From NCBI GenBank assembly GCA_963971575.1, contig OZ020616.1, positions 51,257,201-51,321,200 of the forward strand: DNA of 64,000 nt, given 5' to 3'. The notes beneath the pieces were generated by a model. The model was not told the origin of the DNA and ran no database searches. It saw only the letters and a list, made by a program, of their open reading frames with translations. The position numbers and the translations under genes were made by a program. Shown in pieces: positions 1-9,957 of the stretch (its first letter is position 1; every line of letters begins with the position of its first letter). This DNA comes from Liopterus haemorrhoidalis (taxonomy: Eukaryota; Arthropoda; Insecta; Coleoptera; Dytiscidae).

Positions 1-574
1 TATATGATCCAGTGTTTACCCTCCACGATTTTTAAATTTAATATCTAAAAACTGTTTCATCTGGTTTATAATCCAGGCGTTGTGGGCATTCATACCAGGC
101 TTCTCCCTTGATACTACCGATGTTGCCCAACTCAACGCCCGAGAGGAAATTGATCCGGTGAATATGTTATTAGTATGTGACCGTATGACGCGCAATATAT
201 CCATAGAGTTTTTACCTTTAACACCATGATCTCTATGCGCATTTTTCAATCTAAATTCAAATTACATTTAAACTTATTGCTATAATGGAGATTTATTGAA
301 TTATGAAATTTATGGACTGAGGATTTTCAAATTTTGGATTGTTTCATGGAGGATTATTTAGTGATTTACTTCAAAGTTGCGTAGGAGGGTCAAAAACCTT
401 TCACTCTTGAAATTGAGTTTAAAAATTATTTTATATTGTTATTAAAAATTTACCAAAGGAAACATATTCTTTTTGATGGACCGTCTGTTTTAAAAAACAT
501 TCCAATAGTGGGTGTCAAAAAAATTATATTCAAACAATATTTTATTCATTTATTAATTTTAATCTTCCTATATA
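1..574. other. AT-rich sequence, nothing recognised
   Basis: No coding similarity, terminal repeat or tandem array is visible. Short open frames here carry no recognisable domain. The stretch ends at the TA target dinucleotide of the first mariner. Confidence 0.5.
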
Positions 575-674
575 CGAGGGATGTTTCCTAAATTCTGGGA
601 ATTGTGCTATAATTAAATTACGCAGAACTTGTAGGCAATGTTATTGGTGCCAGACAAGTCTTGACATGTTTATG

Positions 675-919
675 TAGGGTGACCATCCGTCCCGGTTTTA
701 GGTCAATTGTCCCGGTGTCCCGAAAAATGTTCTCGGGACGCCCGAATGTCTCTCTTCACTTTGAATTTGGGGGACGTGAGGATCTTTTTGTTTTTTGCTC
801 TTCTCTTTGAATTTGGGAGGTGAGGACCTTTTTTTTGCTCTTCACTTGGATCTCGGAGGAAACAAAGACTTTTTTTTCCCTGTGTCTCGGTTTCGCTTCA
901 CTGAAATCTGGTCACCCTA
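675..919. mobile_element. hAT MITE (TIR TAGGGTGACCA) inside a mariner
   Basis: The ends are perfect inverted repeats TAGGGTGACCA / TGGTCACCCTA, flanked by the 8-bp direct repeat TGTTTATG (667-674 and 920-927), which is diagnostic of hAT insertion. The interior has about three units of a pyrimidine/purine minisatellite built on GAGGACCTTTTTTTGCTCTT-type sequence. The same minisatellite occurs in three other hAT elements here that have different ends. It entered the surrounding mariner after that element was in place. Confidence 0.9.
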
Positions 920-1010
920 TGTTTATGCAACTATCTAGTGCAATATTGTTCAGTTTGATTTAGGTGTTCGACTGATATAGACGCGTTTTCATAGCACTGT
1001 TTTTGTAACC

Positions 1011-1513
1011 ATGGAAGACGCAGCAAAATCTCAAAGAGCAATAATTTTCTTTTTGTGGAAAGAAGGTGTGAAAACATCAGAAATTATTCAGCGTCTGCAA
1101 GGAATATTTGGTAAGTTTGCAGAATCCAAAAGTACTGTTTATCGGTGGATCGATCGTTTTAAAACCGGTATCACTAGAAGACGATCCACGCAGTGGGCGC
1201 CCAAGTACGTCGGTAAATGAAAGAAACATTACTGCCGTCGAAGACCTACTGAAAGAGGACAGGCGAATGATTCGTCAAATTAGTGTGCGCCTAGGGATAG
1301 GTATACGACAAGTTCATGACATCTTGCATGATTGTTTGGGCGTTAGCAAGGTTTCGCCGCGCTGGGTGCCAAGGCTGTTGGGGCCAGAACAGAAACTCAA
1401 TTTCAAAGTTCTTTGAGGTCGGCTTAAAAAAATTAGTTTATCGTTGGGATAAATGTATTCAGTTAAATGGAGATTATGTTGAAAAACTACATTGTAATAT
1501 TGACGAAAATTAA
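1011..1513 (+). pseudogene. Mariner transposase remnant lacking the catalytic domain
   Basis: Translation from the ATG at 1011 gives a mariner-type N-terminal helix-turn-helix (MEDAAKSQRAIIFFLWKEGV...). A frameshift near 1170 moves it to the next frame, which supplies the second helix-turn-helix region with GRPSTSV, HDILHDCLGV and PRWVPRLL motifs up to about 1410. The frame then jumps to the family C-terminus (FFEVGLKKLVYRWDKCIQ) ending at 1513. The region holding the D,D,D catalytic triad, normally about 150 residues, is missing. A family member would be about 345 residues. This is a dead derivative. Confidence 0.8.
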
Positions 1514-1785
1514 CAGAATAATAAAAATTATAGCTAAATTCCCAGAACTTTAGAAACATCCCTCGTATAAGCCGTTCACTTTTGTAAGAACAAACTAAGT
1601 GGAAATTTTGTTTTCAACTGTTTGCACCTTTGAAACTGTATGTCATGTTGGTACTACAGAAAAATAATTTGAAAATCATCCCATCCTCATTGTCACCTAT
1701 CCTCATTGTCCTCCCTGTCACCCATCCTAGTTGTCACCTATCCTTCCCGTCACCAATCCAACACCGACGTGCGTTCACTGCGTCG

Positions 1786-1970
1786 CCAAGCGGTTACCCA
1801 TCCAGGAGAACACCGCGCCGAGCGCCGTTCCACGCCGTTATCTCAAGCGGTCACCCATCCACAAGGTTACCCCGCCGAGTGTTACTTAACGCTACTACCG
1901 AACTCAAGCGGTCACCCATCCAAGCGGTCACCGCAGCTAGAGCGGCTTAACTCTAGCGATCCGTTAAGGG
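1786..1970 (-). repeat. Tandem 5S-rRNA-like fragments, about three units
   Basis: Three units starting near 1786, 1844 and 1904 (spacing 57-60 bp) each begin AAGCGGTCACCCATCC or a close variant and continue with GCGCCGA and CTTAAC-like blocks. Read on the minus strand this matches the 3' half of animal 5S rRNA, where a GGATGGGTGACCGCTTG-type segment overlaps the internal promoter. The stretch 1680-1785 holds further decayed CACCYATCC copies. The units are partial and diverged, so they are not functional 5S genes. The recognition is from memory of the 5S sequence, not an alignment program. Confidence 0.5.
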
Positions 1971-1992
1971 AGCCCATTTGTCGCTCTTATCA

Positions 1993-2049
1993 CACATTTC
2001 AATATTGTCATCTAGTGGTCGTTTGTAAAAACATAAAAGGTAACCCTCG
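1993..2049 (-). mobile_element. Orphan mariner 5' end (same family as 7201-8426)
   Basis: On the minus strand this reads CGAGGGTTACCTTTTATG and on through CAATATTGAAATGTGT, matching about 55 bp of the left end of the mariners at 7201, 11875 and 60175. TA follows at 2050-2051. No transposase sequence adjoins it. It runs straight into the 5S-like array. The left side near 1566-1605 resembles a decayed opposite end, so a roughly 480-bp deletion derivative is possible but not secure. Confidence 0.65.
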
Positions 2050-2051
2050 TA

Positions 2052-3166
2052 CATACATACATACAGTCATGTTGCAAAGGAAAACTCCTGATTACACATA
2101 GCTACTGAGAAAATCAACCCTCGGCGTCATTTCGTCTATTTTTTTAGTTTAAGTATATTGTAATTCATTCCCTCCTAGCTCGAAATAGTGACCAAGGCTA
2201 ATTTTGACTGCTTATAGCTGCAGTAGGCATCATCGTGTTATGGTCAAATTCTTTTAACAGACGACACACGCAATTTTCAAATACATTGTTAGAACAATGC
2301 TTTTCATTGTGTCATTGTTTCATTGTTTAATGTGGTCGTTGAATTGTTTTTTCTGTGCTTTAGAAAATTTACTACATCTACTATGTTGCTTCCTTTATAT
2401 CTTACTGTTCTCTTTTTGTTAACTATCGTTCTAAAAGTATTCATTCTTCTTTTTAACCATTATTATTCATTTCTTACCCTCGTATTTCAACGATTTGTTT
2501 CCTAGGTTGACCCCTTCTTTTTGGTTCAATCATATTCATGTTTTCATTTTAAGGCTAATGACTTGGGGTTAATGACATGAAGGGCGTGTCCGAAAATGGA
2601 TTACTCTGATTAAGAACTGATTTTAAAAGAAAAAGTTTAATACAATAATGCATCTGGATGCATGGGGAGGAATATAATTAAAATGGAACTTCAAACGACG
2701 TAGTTAAAGATGTTAGAACAGCTAAAATGTATAATTTACGTTTTTCATTATTAGTAAGTTGAGAATTGTGAATGTTTAGAGATTCTTCTCAGTCGTTTTG
2801 CCTCTATAGCTGGGTCGTGGATATTCTGGAGTCCGATGAAAATTTTATCTTCTAAACCTTTCTAGTTTGGGAATTTTTGAAGACGTTAAGACTACCTGAC
2901 TTATGTGATTTATAAAGCCAAATCTGGTGTAAAGATTTCCGATATCTGAGATGATCTTCTCCTTTTTCTTATTCTCTTTCCTTCAGCACTGTCAATAGGG
3001 TTGAGTTGGCTTCACTCACCTAAGTCCTCCATCTTTATCTGTCAGTTGTCACGTCTTTCCATGTATCCTGTATACCAATATCTGTTAAATCTTCTGTTAG
3101 CTGATCTCTCCATCTCTTCTCTTCTGGTCTTCTCACTGGCGGACGGGTATTTAATTTTCCTTTCTT
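2052..3166. other. AT-rich sequence, nothing recognised
   Basis: A short ACAT microsatellite occurs at 2051-2063. The rest has no recognisable coding sequence or terminal repeat. Confidence 0.5.
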
Positions 3167-3169
3167 TAA

Positions 3170-3428
3170 GGCCCGGTTTTTCCACCTTCAGATAAACTTC
3201 CAGGTATCTATCTGACAGATAAGGTTATTTGTAACTTCATCTGCTGAGTAAATGTCATCCCTTCTTTCTATACAAATGTATCTATCGGATAGTTATCTAA
3301 CGGATAATGAGACTGACGTATTGGATTCACTGACTGGTATTGACATTTATTCAGCAGATGAAGTTAAAAATAACCTTATCTGTCAGATAGTTACCTGGAA
3401 CTTTATCTGAAAGTGGAAAGACCGGTCC
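3170..3428. mobile_element. 259-bp Harbinger-type MITE, copy 1
   Basis: Nearly the whole element is a long imperfect inverted repeat beginning GGCCCGGTTTTTCCACC and ending GGAAAGACCGGTCC. It is flanked by TAA at 3167-3169 and 3429-3431, the 3-bp TWA duplication typical of PIF/Harbinger. The copy at 16012-16270 has the same length (259 bp) in the opposite orientation. No coding capacity. Confidence 0.8.
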
Positions 3429-3431
3429 TAA

Positions 3432-3947
3432 ACCAAATAGTTGTAAGAAGCGTTAATAGTTATAAACTTTGTGTACTAAGCATTTATTTTTAGTATCAGT
3501 TCTTTTGTTCTGGCGATTTTTATTGATCTGTGTTTTATAATGTCTTTAAGGACATTTCTGGTTGATTTATTGGCCGCAGCACAAACGTATAAAATCAAAT
3601 GAAACAAGGAGTTTTCCGGCAGCAAAACCCAATATCCTTGTCCTTGAGCGTTAGGCCGATGCCGAAGGGCGAGAAAATCTTTACTGCAATGTCCTTGGGA
3701 CACAACTCCGACCTCGCTACTTCTAATTGCAAACTTACCAGTGACGGCGCGACATTCCTACAACAATGTAACAAAGGATTAACTAGTTATTTTTGTATTA
3801 GTTACAAGAATGGCAGCAGTTTTAATCAATGTTTTAATTTAAACTTTTATTAGAGTAAAGGAAATATCTGAGATGTTTTGCAAGAAGAAATAAAGGAGTA
3901 ATCGGGACATGGTCTGCTAAATAATAAGCTATCACTAAAGACGTACA
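3432..3947. other. AT-rich sequence, nothing recognised
   Basis: An open frame of 84 codons (3599-3853) has no recognisable domain and no promoter context. I see no terminal repeats. Confidence 0.45.
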
Positions 3948-4071
3948 CAGACCATTTCTGTAACTCAGTTACTATGATCATAGTAACTAAATTTGTCACT
4001 ATGAACAAGATCAGTTACTATCATAGTAACTTTGGGGTATTTCGGATTCCGTAAGACAAAAGTTACTACAA

Positions 4072-5290
4072 TCGGCCCGATTCTGTAAAAAGTTACTAGG
4101 TTAGTTGCTTCTGAGTAACGTTGCTACGAAATAACTTTTATAGTAACTTTCTTATCAATCGCCAAACAATTGGTATTCTCCAAGCATAAGCACAAGCAAC
4201 GTTCTTATAACAAGTTATATTTAGTAACGTTGCTACAAAGAACCGTGAAGCTAGAAGCAGATTACGTTCTGCGCAGGCGAGGTATTCGTTTTTAATTGAG
4301 TTTGACAGCTATGTTATGAGTTTCTGAGGTTAAACGAAAAATGTTTTATAAACAAAATCAGAAAAAGAATTGCAAACAGATGGAAATTCTGTTGAATTTC
4401 CTGGAAAATAACCCGGTCTTGGTCGGTGATACGAGTGTTTAAAAAATAATTGACAGGAACGAGTGGTGGTGCTGTGGTGATGTGCTATGTGGTTACTGTT
4501 TTCTATGTGGTGGTGCAAGTTATAGTTCAAATTTAAATGAATTGGGTGAAATACAGTTAAAGAAGTTCGGATAGCCATTGAACAGGCGCGCACATAAAAC
4601 ATTGATCTGGGAAGGGTTCATTTCGAAAAAATATCTGTAATATAATACAAATGTATTGTTGTGTTTTTATGGAGAGGGCTGGGTTTATATATTTATTTAA
4701 TTTTGATTATAATTTAATTTTTAGTAATAAAAAAGGTGATTCTTATTTGCAATCGCTTAGTTTTTATTTAATAAGTATTTGATTTTTCAAATCCTTGGGG
4801 GAGGGGGTCTGAACTCGTCGACCACCCCCTTGTGTGCGCGGCTTCTATTGACAGTCGTAGTTAATACATTTAAAAAATATTGTACTGTTATACTATTATA
4901 AAACAAATGTAAATAAAAAAAAAAATAGAATTTGAAATAAATAACTCGAAGAATTTTGTGCTATACAGAAAATAAAATAAAAATCCTTTTATAATTATTG
5001 TCTCTATGTTGCCCTTCATTGTAAAATGCTTGAAATAATTCATTATTAAACAGAGAAATTGCGATTTTACACAATTTTAACAAGTTATTTTGAAGTTACT
5101 AAGTGTAGCAACTGCTTTCTGTTAGTTGTTATCCATAATAACTTTCTTAGCAACTAGTTACTAATTTCATAGCAACTTTTCTCTTACAGAATACGAATTT
5201 CGTAAAAGTTACTAAAATAGTTACTGACCTTGTATTTTGCAACTTTTATTGTAACTTTTTCGTAGTAACTTGCTTACAGAATTGGGCCGA
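4072..5290. mobile_element. Inner Harbinger-like element, 1219 bp
   Basis: The ends are TCGGCCCGATTCTGTAA at the left and, inverted, TTACAGAATTGGGCCGA at the right. Each leads into AGTTACTA-type repeats for about 150-200 bp. GGGCC-containing ends are common in PIF/Harbinger. The interior contains a short Zeste-like Myb/SANT exon, consistent with the second protein that Harbinger elements encode. No DDE nuclease gene is present, so it is non-autonomous. Confidence 0.6.
4341..4442 (+). pseudogene. Start of a Zeste-like Myb/SANT DNA-binding protein
   Basis: A 33-codon frame from ATG 4341 contains KQMEILLNFLENNPVLVG, which resembles the first helix of the Myb/SANT-like domain (Zeste-type, Myb_DNA-bind_5) found in the accessory protein of Harbinger transposons. 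It stops at 4440-4442 after about 30 of the roughly 75 residues that domain needs. The following 150 bp do not restore it. The recognition is from the FLE-NP-LV pattern; this is a truncated relic. Confidence 0.45.
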
Positions 5291-6550
5291 ATATTTAGTA
5301 ACATGTTACTATAAAAGCTCCTATCATAGTAACTACCAAATGCTGGTGTTTATAAGTAATAACTTAGTTCTTATGTAGATAAAAATGGCGGACATTTGAT
5401 TTTAAGTGTAATTTTTGGATATAATAGAAAATTAAGAAGATTAGTAAAGAAAATTATATAAATTAAATATATATAAAATATGTATGTATGAGTGTAAGTA
5501 AATGTTTATATTGCAGGAGATGGATGATAGATCAAAAAGTCTTTTACAATTCCTCATTTTTAATATTTCTTTTTTTAAATTATTTAAGAGTCTTTTTTTT
5601 AAAATTATTTAAAAAAATAGTTTTTGTTTTTAAAAAAATTAACAAAAGTTCTATTCAGTGACGCAAAAATAGTTTAATGAGGAGGGAGGGTTATAAAATG
5701 AGACGTATGGAAGTAATGACAAAACAAGGAAAATGCGTCGAAGTAATAAAAAATCCAGCTTCATGGGAGGTACTAACCCCCAAATCCCACCCGCCTGCGC
5801 CGCTGGTTCTATTATCGAGAATTTGTCTTTGCATTTCGTTTTCTTTTTAATTTATTCACTCATTTTTTTAAATTTTTTATATTTGATAAATGTATATACC
5901 ATAATATGTATTATACAACAACAAAATAAAGTAAACAATATTATCTGTCTCATTTTGTAATACGAAACTAAGAGGGAAATTTAAATTTTTATATAATGAC
6001 TATTTAAATGTATATTTAAAATATCATCTTAGGGTGGTAATTCTGAAGTGGCACCTTTCAAAATATTTGATATGTCTATCACAATTTGGACATGTCAATC
6101 GCAATTTTGACATGTCAATTTGTTATCTGACATATATAGTTTTTGAGTGTATATAGCTTCAATATAATAAAACTTAACCAAATATTTAATAGCCAGATTT
6201 ACAAGTTCACATGTTTCCATAAAAGTCTATTTACACCACAACAGTCACCGAAGTAACCAGATCTAGTTTGGTATTACAAAATGAGGCAGATTATACAATA
6301 TTTTGACATTTTTATTCTCAACTGTCATCTGTATACCACCAATGCGCATGCGTGTTGCGCTTCTGTAACTAACTTCATTCTTTTCTCAGTAACTGTCACT
6401 AAGATATAACTTTCATAGCGATGTCAATACAGTTGGATATTACAGAATACGAAAAATGTTAAAGTTACTATTAAAGTCACTATAAAAGTTACCTTGTAGT
6501 AACGTTACTGCACGGTAACTATTATAGTAAGTTTTAACAGAATTGATCTG

Positions 6551-7000
6551 AATGACATACTGTTCTCACGTATTTTTTTCAGTTCTGTCTCCATTTATGC
6601 GATCGGCATGGAGTATAGAGCTTAGATATTTTTATTCTTCTAACTTATCCAATTTCCATTTGGATGCCACAAAATTTCGGTCTAATTTATGTAGATTATT
6701 AAAATTATCCTGAGCTAAGCCTTTAAATTTTACGTTTGTAAATTCTTTGATATCGTTGAAATTCCGTTATCCTTTATGTCAGTGTTGTAATTCCTGTCCA
6801 CTAGAATTCTTTTATTAAACATTGATCCTTGATCTGTCTCCTAACACTCCTGGGACTACTGAAAGTCGTTCAGAAAAGCTATAAAAAAGAAATTAAAAAG
6901 GTGATTCCTTTTATTTGTTCCGTGATTATCGTATCTAAAATGGATTCGTTCAAACGTGTTGTGTTACATACAAAATAGAATAAACTATTTACCGTCACTC
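6551..7000. other. AT-rich sequence, nothing recognised
   Basis: No coding similarity or repeat structure seen; it leads into the family A end at 7001. Confidence 0.45.
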
Positions 7001-7160
7001 AAAAATTGATGTGAAGTATGAATTTTTACACATTTGAGGGTTTTGTAGGTGTTTAATAACTGATAATAATTTGTGGGTACATATTAAAAATCATTAATTT
7101 CGATAACTTTTGAAAAAATAAGGCACGTGCTTCCGTTTAGAGACTTACAAGTATACTTAA
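7001..7160. repeat. Family A left-end fragment
   Basis: Starts AAAAATTGATGTGAAGTATG and continues through ACACATTTGAGGGTTTTG, the terminal sequence shared by the dispersed family A repeats (fullest copy 22437-23820). The following 100 bp match the fragment at 28612-28745 but not the longer copies, so at least two subfamilies share this end. Confidence 0.65.
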
Positions 7161-7200
7161 TTACGAGATGTGTAAGATAGACTAGTTTAGATGCGAGATA

Positions 7201-8426
7201 GGAGGGTTACCTTTTATGTCTTTACAAACGATCACTAGACGGCAATATTGAAATGTGTCCTATCGTAAAATTTGACATTTGTTATTGTGAAATCAGTGGC
7301 AGATTATAAATTGACCAGTGAGCTTTTAAAAAAAAGTTTGTGAAAAAATGGATATTACTCGTGTTTTCGTTGGATGATTTTTTACGATTTTAGTAAAGGC
7401 TTAACTCAACAACAACGAATAGATTCGCTTCGTTCAACTCTTGGTAATGAAGCACCATCAGAAAATACTGTTTACAATTGGTTTGCAGAATTTCGTCGCA
7501 GTCGAGCGTCCGTCAGTGATGAATCTCGTGAAGGTCGACCAAAATCGGTTATGATTCATCGATGCTGTGTGCAAAATAATTGAAGAAGATCGGCATGTGA
7601 CTTACTGTCAGATAGAGGCATCCTTTGGCATATCGCAGACTGTAATACATTCGATTTTGCATGAACATTTATCTGTTAAAAAGATCTGTTCCCGATGGAT
7701 TACACATAATTTGACCGAAGCTCAAAAAAAGGCTCATGTTGATTGGTGTAAGGGAATGCTAAAAAAATCAACCTAGGCACTGCAAAATCCGTATACAACA
7801 TCGTTACAGGTGCGAAACTTGGATTTATTCATATGAACCGGAAACCAAGAAACAATCCACTGTTGGGGTCTTCCAAGACCCACAAAAAATGTTCGTTCAC
7901 GAAGCACTTTAAAGAAAATGATCGCTTGTTTTTTCGGTTGTACTGGACAAGTCTCAACCATTCCTTTAGAGGATAGGAGAACAGTTAATGCTGAATGGTA
8001 TACAGAAATTCGTTTGCCATAAGTCATCGACAAAATCAGGAAAAACAACCAAAAACTTCGCATCATTCTTCTTTATGACAATGCAAGCTCCCACACAGCA
8101 TGTCAAACAATTGATTATTTAAAGGAGAAAAACATCGAATTAATGTCTCATTGCCCGTATGCACCTGATATATTCCCTAACGCCTTTTTTTGTTCCCAAA
8201 GTCAAACAAAAAATGCGTGGACAGCGATTTTCATCAATTCAAGAAGCCTTCGAAAACCATGTTTTTGCGATACCAACCAAGAGTTGAAAAAATGTTTCGA
8301 GAATTGGTTTGAACGCATGCAAAATTGTATAAATTTTAAAGAGAAATATTTTGAAAAGCAATAAAACAGTTTGTTCCAAAAAGAAATCTTTCTTAGTTTT
8401 TGTAAAAACTCAAATGGCAGCCCTCG
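7201..8426 (+). mobile_element. Near full-length mariner, copy 1
   Basis: Inverted ends GAGGGTTACCTTTTATG... and ...TGGCAGCCCTC are flanked by TA at 7199-7200 and 8427-8428. The 1226-bp length is normal for mariner. The right flank is a TATG/TACG microsatellite. The same family occurs at 11875-13167, 35653-36134, 60175-60956 and, as an end only, 1993-2049. Confidence 0.9.
7348..8364 (+). pseudogene. Mariner DD34D transposase, broken copy
   Basis: Reading from the ATG at 7348 (MDITR...), several frame changes are needed. Recognisable parts in order are the first helix-turn-helix (FSKGLTQQQRIDSLRS), a WFAEFRR linker, GRPK, the second helix-turn-helix (EEDRHVTYCQIEASFGISQT), SRWITHNLTEAQKKAHVDWC, and the C-terminal FENWFERMQNCINF ending at 8364. 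The first catalytic Asp is lost by a one-base deletion at the TGDETW motif near 7810. The second (YDNASSHTA, about 8077) is kept. The third is changed to Ala (PNAFF, about 8180). It cannot encode active enzyme. Confidence 0.85.
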
Positions 8427-8476
8427 TATGTACGTATGTAAGTATGTATCTATGTATGTATGTAAGTAAGTATGAA
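8427..8476. repeat. TATG/TACG microsatellite
   Basis: About 50 bp of imperfect 4-bp units directly at the mariner's right TA. Mariner may have inserted in, or the tract grown from, this TA-rich target. Confidence 0.8.
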
Positions 8477-8618
8477 TGCAAACAAAAAAAAATACCTCAG
8501 TGTATTCTAGCATTGGTTAAGGTAAAATAGGTTTGTTTTTATGACTGTCCCTGAATTTTTTTAAATAATTAAATCAAGTGAAAACCTTAAAATATATATA
8601 GAAATGAATTCCCTAAAG

Positions 8619-9101
8619 CAGCGGTTTCCAAACTTTGTTCAGTAACGACCCCCTTAGAAAAAATCCCATCTCTGCCCCCCCCCCCTATTTAGGAAATTTA
8701 TAAACAATTTGTAAATAATTTCTTTATTGAAATAATAATCACAAAAGTAGCAAAAATATGTAATGTAAATAGTTTCTCTAATTCCTAAATATTTATTTTC
8801 ACAACATAAACCACGAAAATCATATAAAAATAAATTATATTAATATTAAATATGTAATACAAATTAAAAATGTAATAAAAATCAATTTTAATGTGAAGTA
8901 TGGGCTTGTTTCTTCGCACATAATTCGTTAAATCGCAGTTTATATGAAGAAAGAGCCACTCTTATTTCGTCTTCCACTATTAACCGTGCACGATATTTTG
9001 TTTTAATAACCGCTAAAGTGGAAAATCCTGCGACCCGCGATCCCCTGGTGAATCTTGTACGACCCCCAAGAGGGTCACGCCCCCCACTTTGGAAACCGCT
9101 G
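8619..9101 (-). mobile_element. hAT deletion derivative keeping the transposase tail, copy 1
   Basis: The ends CAGCGGTTTCCAAAC and CTTTGGAAACCGCTG are inverted. The 8-bp direct repeat CCCTAAAG flanks it at 8611-8618 and 9102-9109. At 483 bp it is a non-autonomous hAT. The minus strand keeps the last 46 codons of the parent transposase. The copy at 14204-14684 is 481 bp in the opposite orientation. Confidence 0.9.
8888..9028 (-). pseudogene. hAT transposase C-terminal tail (ZBED/SCAND3-like)
   Basis: The minus-strand frame ends ...RARLIVEDEIRVALSSY...FNELCAKKQAHTSH then stop (8888-8890). This is the conserved end of the hAT dimerisation domain in the group related to ZBED5/SCAND3, where proteins end in QAHPSH or QAHTSH. 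Upstream sequence runs into the other TIR, so only this last exon piece survives. Confidence 0.75.
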
Positions 9102-9109
9102 CCCTAAAG

Positions 9110-9854
9110 CATAGATCCTAAGAACTCTATAGAACCTCATTCTCCTATGAAAGCCTGAACTTTTTTATGTTTTAAAACTTTATATTTTTTATAAACGAAC
9201 TAAAAAATCTTCAGGTTCTCTGTAGAAAGCGCGTTGATAGGCACGGGAGTAGAAACACAGAGGAAAAAGACTGGGATAAACAACGGGCACACCAGTTATT
9301 AGCTAAATAAAACAAAAAGTTTTGGACGAACTTACACAATATTATAAATTACGCAAAATTACATTTTTAACTTAGCACCATAAAGTCTTTAAGACTAATA
9401 TTTGCTCCAACGTAATCTGTCTCCTATATCTGTAATCCAATATCGCACCACCTCACCTTCCTTATATAACGCCATTAATATTTTTTTAGTTTTGATGTTG
9501 GTAATGCTCAGATTGGGTGAGATGCGGGCTTGACTGCAATGCAGAGATGTAATGCGTGTTGCGTCTCTGGTGTTAGCAGGGGCGAACTCTCTCTCCGAAT
9601 ACCGCAGTGACACAAACTCAACAAAGATAAACAGACAGAGGCAATCAGTTTCGAAATTTACACAGATACGAAATTTAACAAGACATAAATTATAGGGGAA
9701 AGTACAATGAGGACTATTGAAAGGGTTTGTTTAAATTAAAAAGGGATTAAAAAGGGTTAATGATTTGGGAAATGAAAAGCAAAGGAAAATTTATTTTTAA
9801 AGTTGATATTTTACAATAATTTTTCAACAATTTATTTTTAATAAGAAAGAAAAC
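9110..9854. other. AT-rich sequence, nothing firm
   Basis: A 72-codon minus-strand frame (9395-9613) has no recognised domain. No terminal repeats seen. Confidence 0.4.
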
Positions 9855-9897
9855 TTAAACTGCTTTCAGAGCTCTTAAATTTGTCGACTATAGACTA
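9855..9897. repeat. Orphan end of the TTAA-flanked family
   Basis: TTAAACTGCTTTCAGAGCTC and what follows matches the left end of the element at 62667-63225 (GCCGCATTCAGAGATC...). Only this end is present. Confidence 0.4.
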
Positions 9898-9957
9898 TGA
9901 CTTGACCACTGTTGATTGTCACTATTGAAATTAGAAGCCGAAAATAATCTTATTATA

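Larger units (their letters stand above)
575..1565 (+). mobile_element. Internally deleted mariner with 40-bp TIRs
   Basis: The ends are inverted repeats starting CGAGGGATGTTT (575 onward) and, on the other strand, ending at 1565; about 40 bp match with a few differences. TA flanks both sides (573-574 and 1566-1567), the Tc1/mariner signature. The inside holds only the N-terminal DNA-binding half and the extreme C-terminus of a transposase, and it is interrupted by a 245-bp hAT MITE. It cannot move by itself. A stray copy of the same end sequence appears near 38285. Confidence 0.88.
3948..6550. mobile_element. Outer Harbinger-like element with AGTTACTA subterminal repeats
   Basis: The left end CAGACCATTTCTGTAA and the right end TTAACAGAATTGATCTG are inverted relatives. 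Both are followed inward by dense copies of AGTTACTA/TAGTAACT, the kind of subterminal array that transposases bind. A second, better-conserved pair of similar ends lies inside at 4072 and 5290, so this is either a nest of two related elements or one element with reshuffled ends. I could not find a clean target duplication. Between 5350 and 6330 only AT-rich sequence is visible. Confidence 0.5.

Noticed and set aside
16..249. 77-codon minus-strand frame
   Set aside because: No recognisable domain, no conserved neighbour, and a length expected by chance.
1630..2101. Proline/serine-rich frames of 106 and 131 codons
   Set aside because: The composition comes from the 5S-like CACCCATCC repeats; overlapping frames are open on the same strand and none has a domain.
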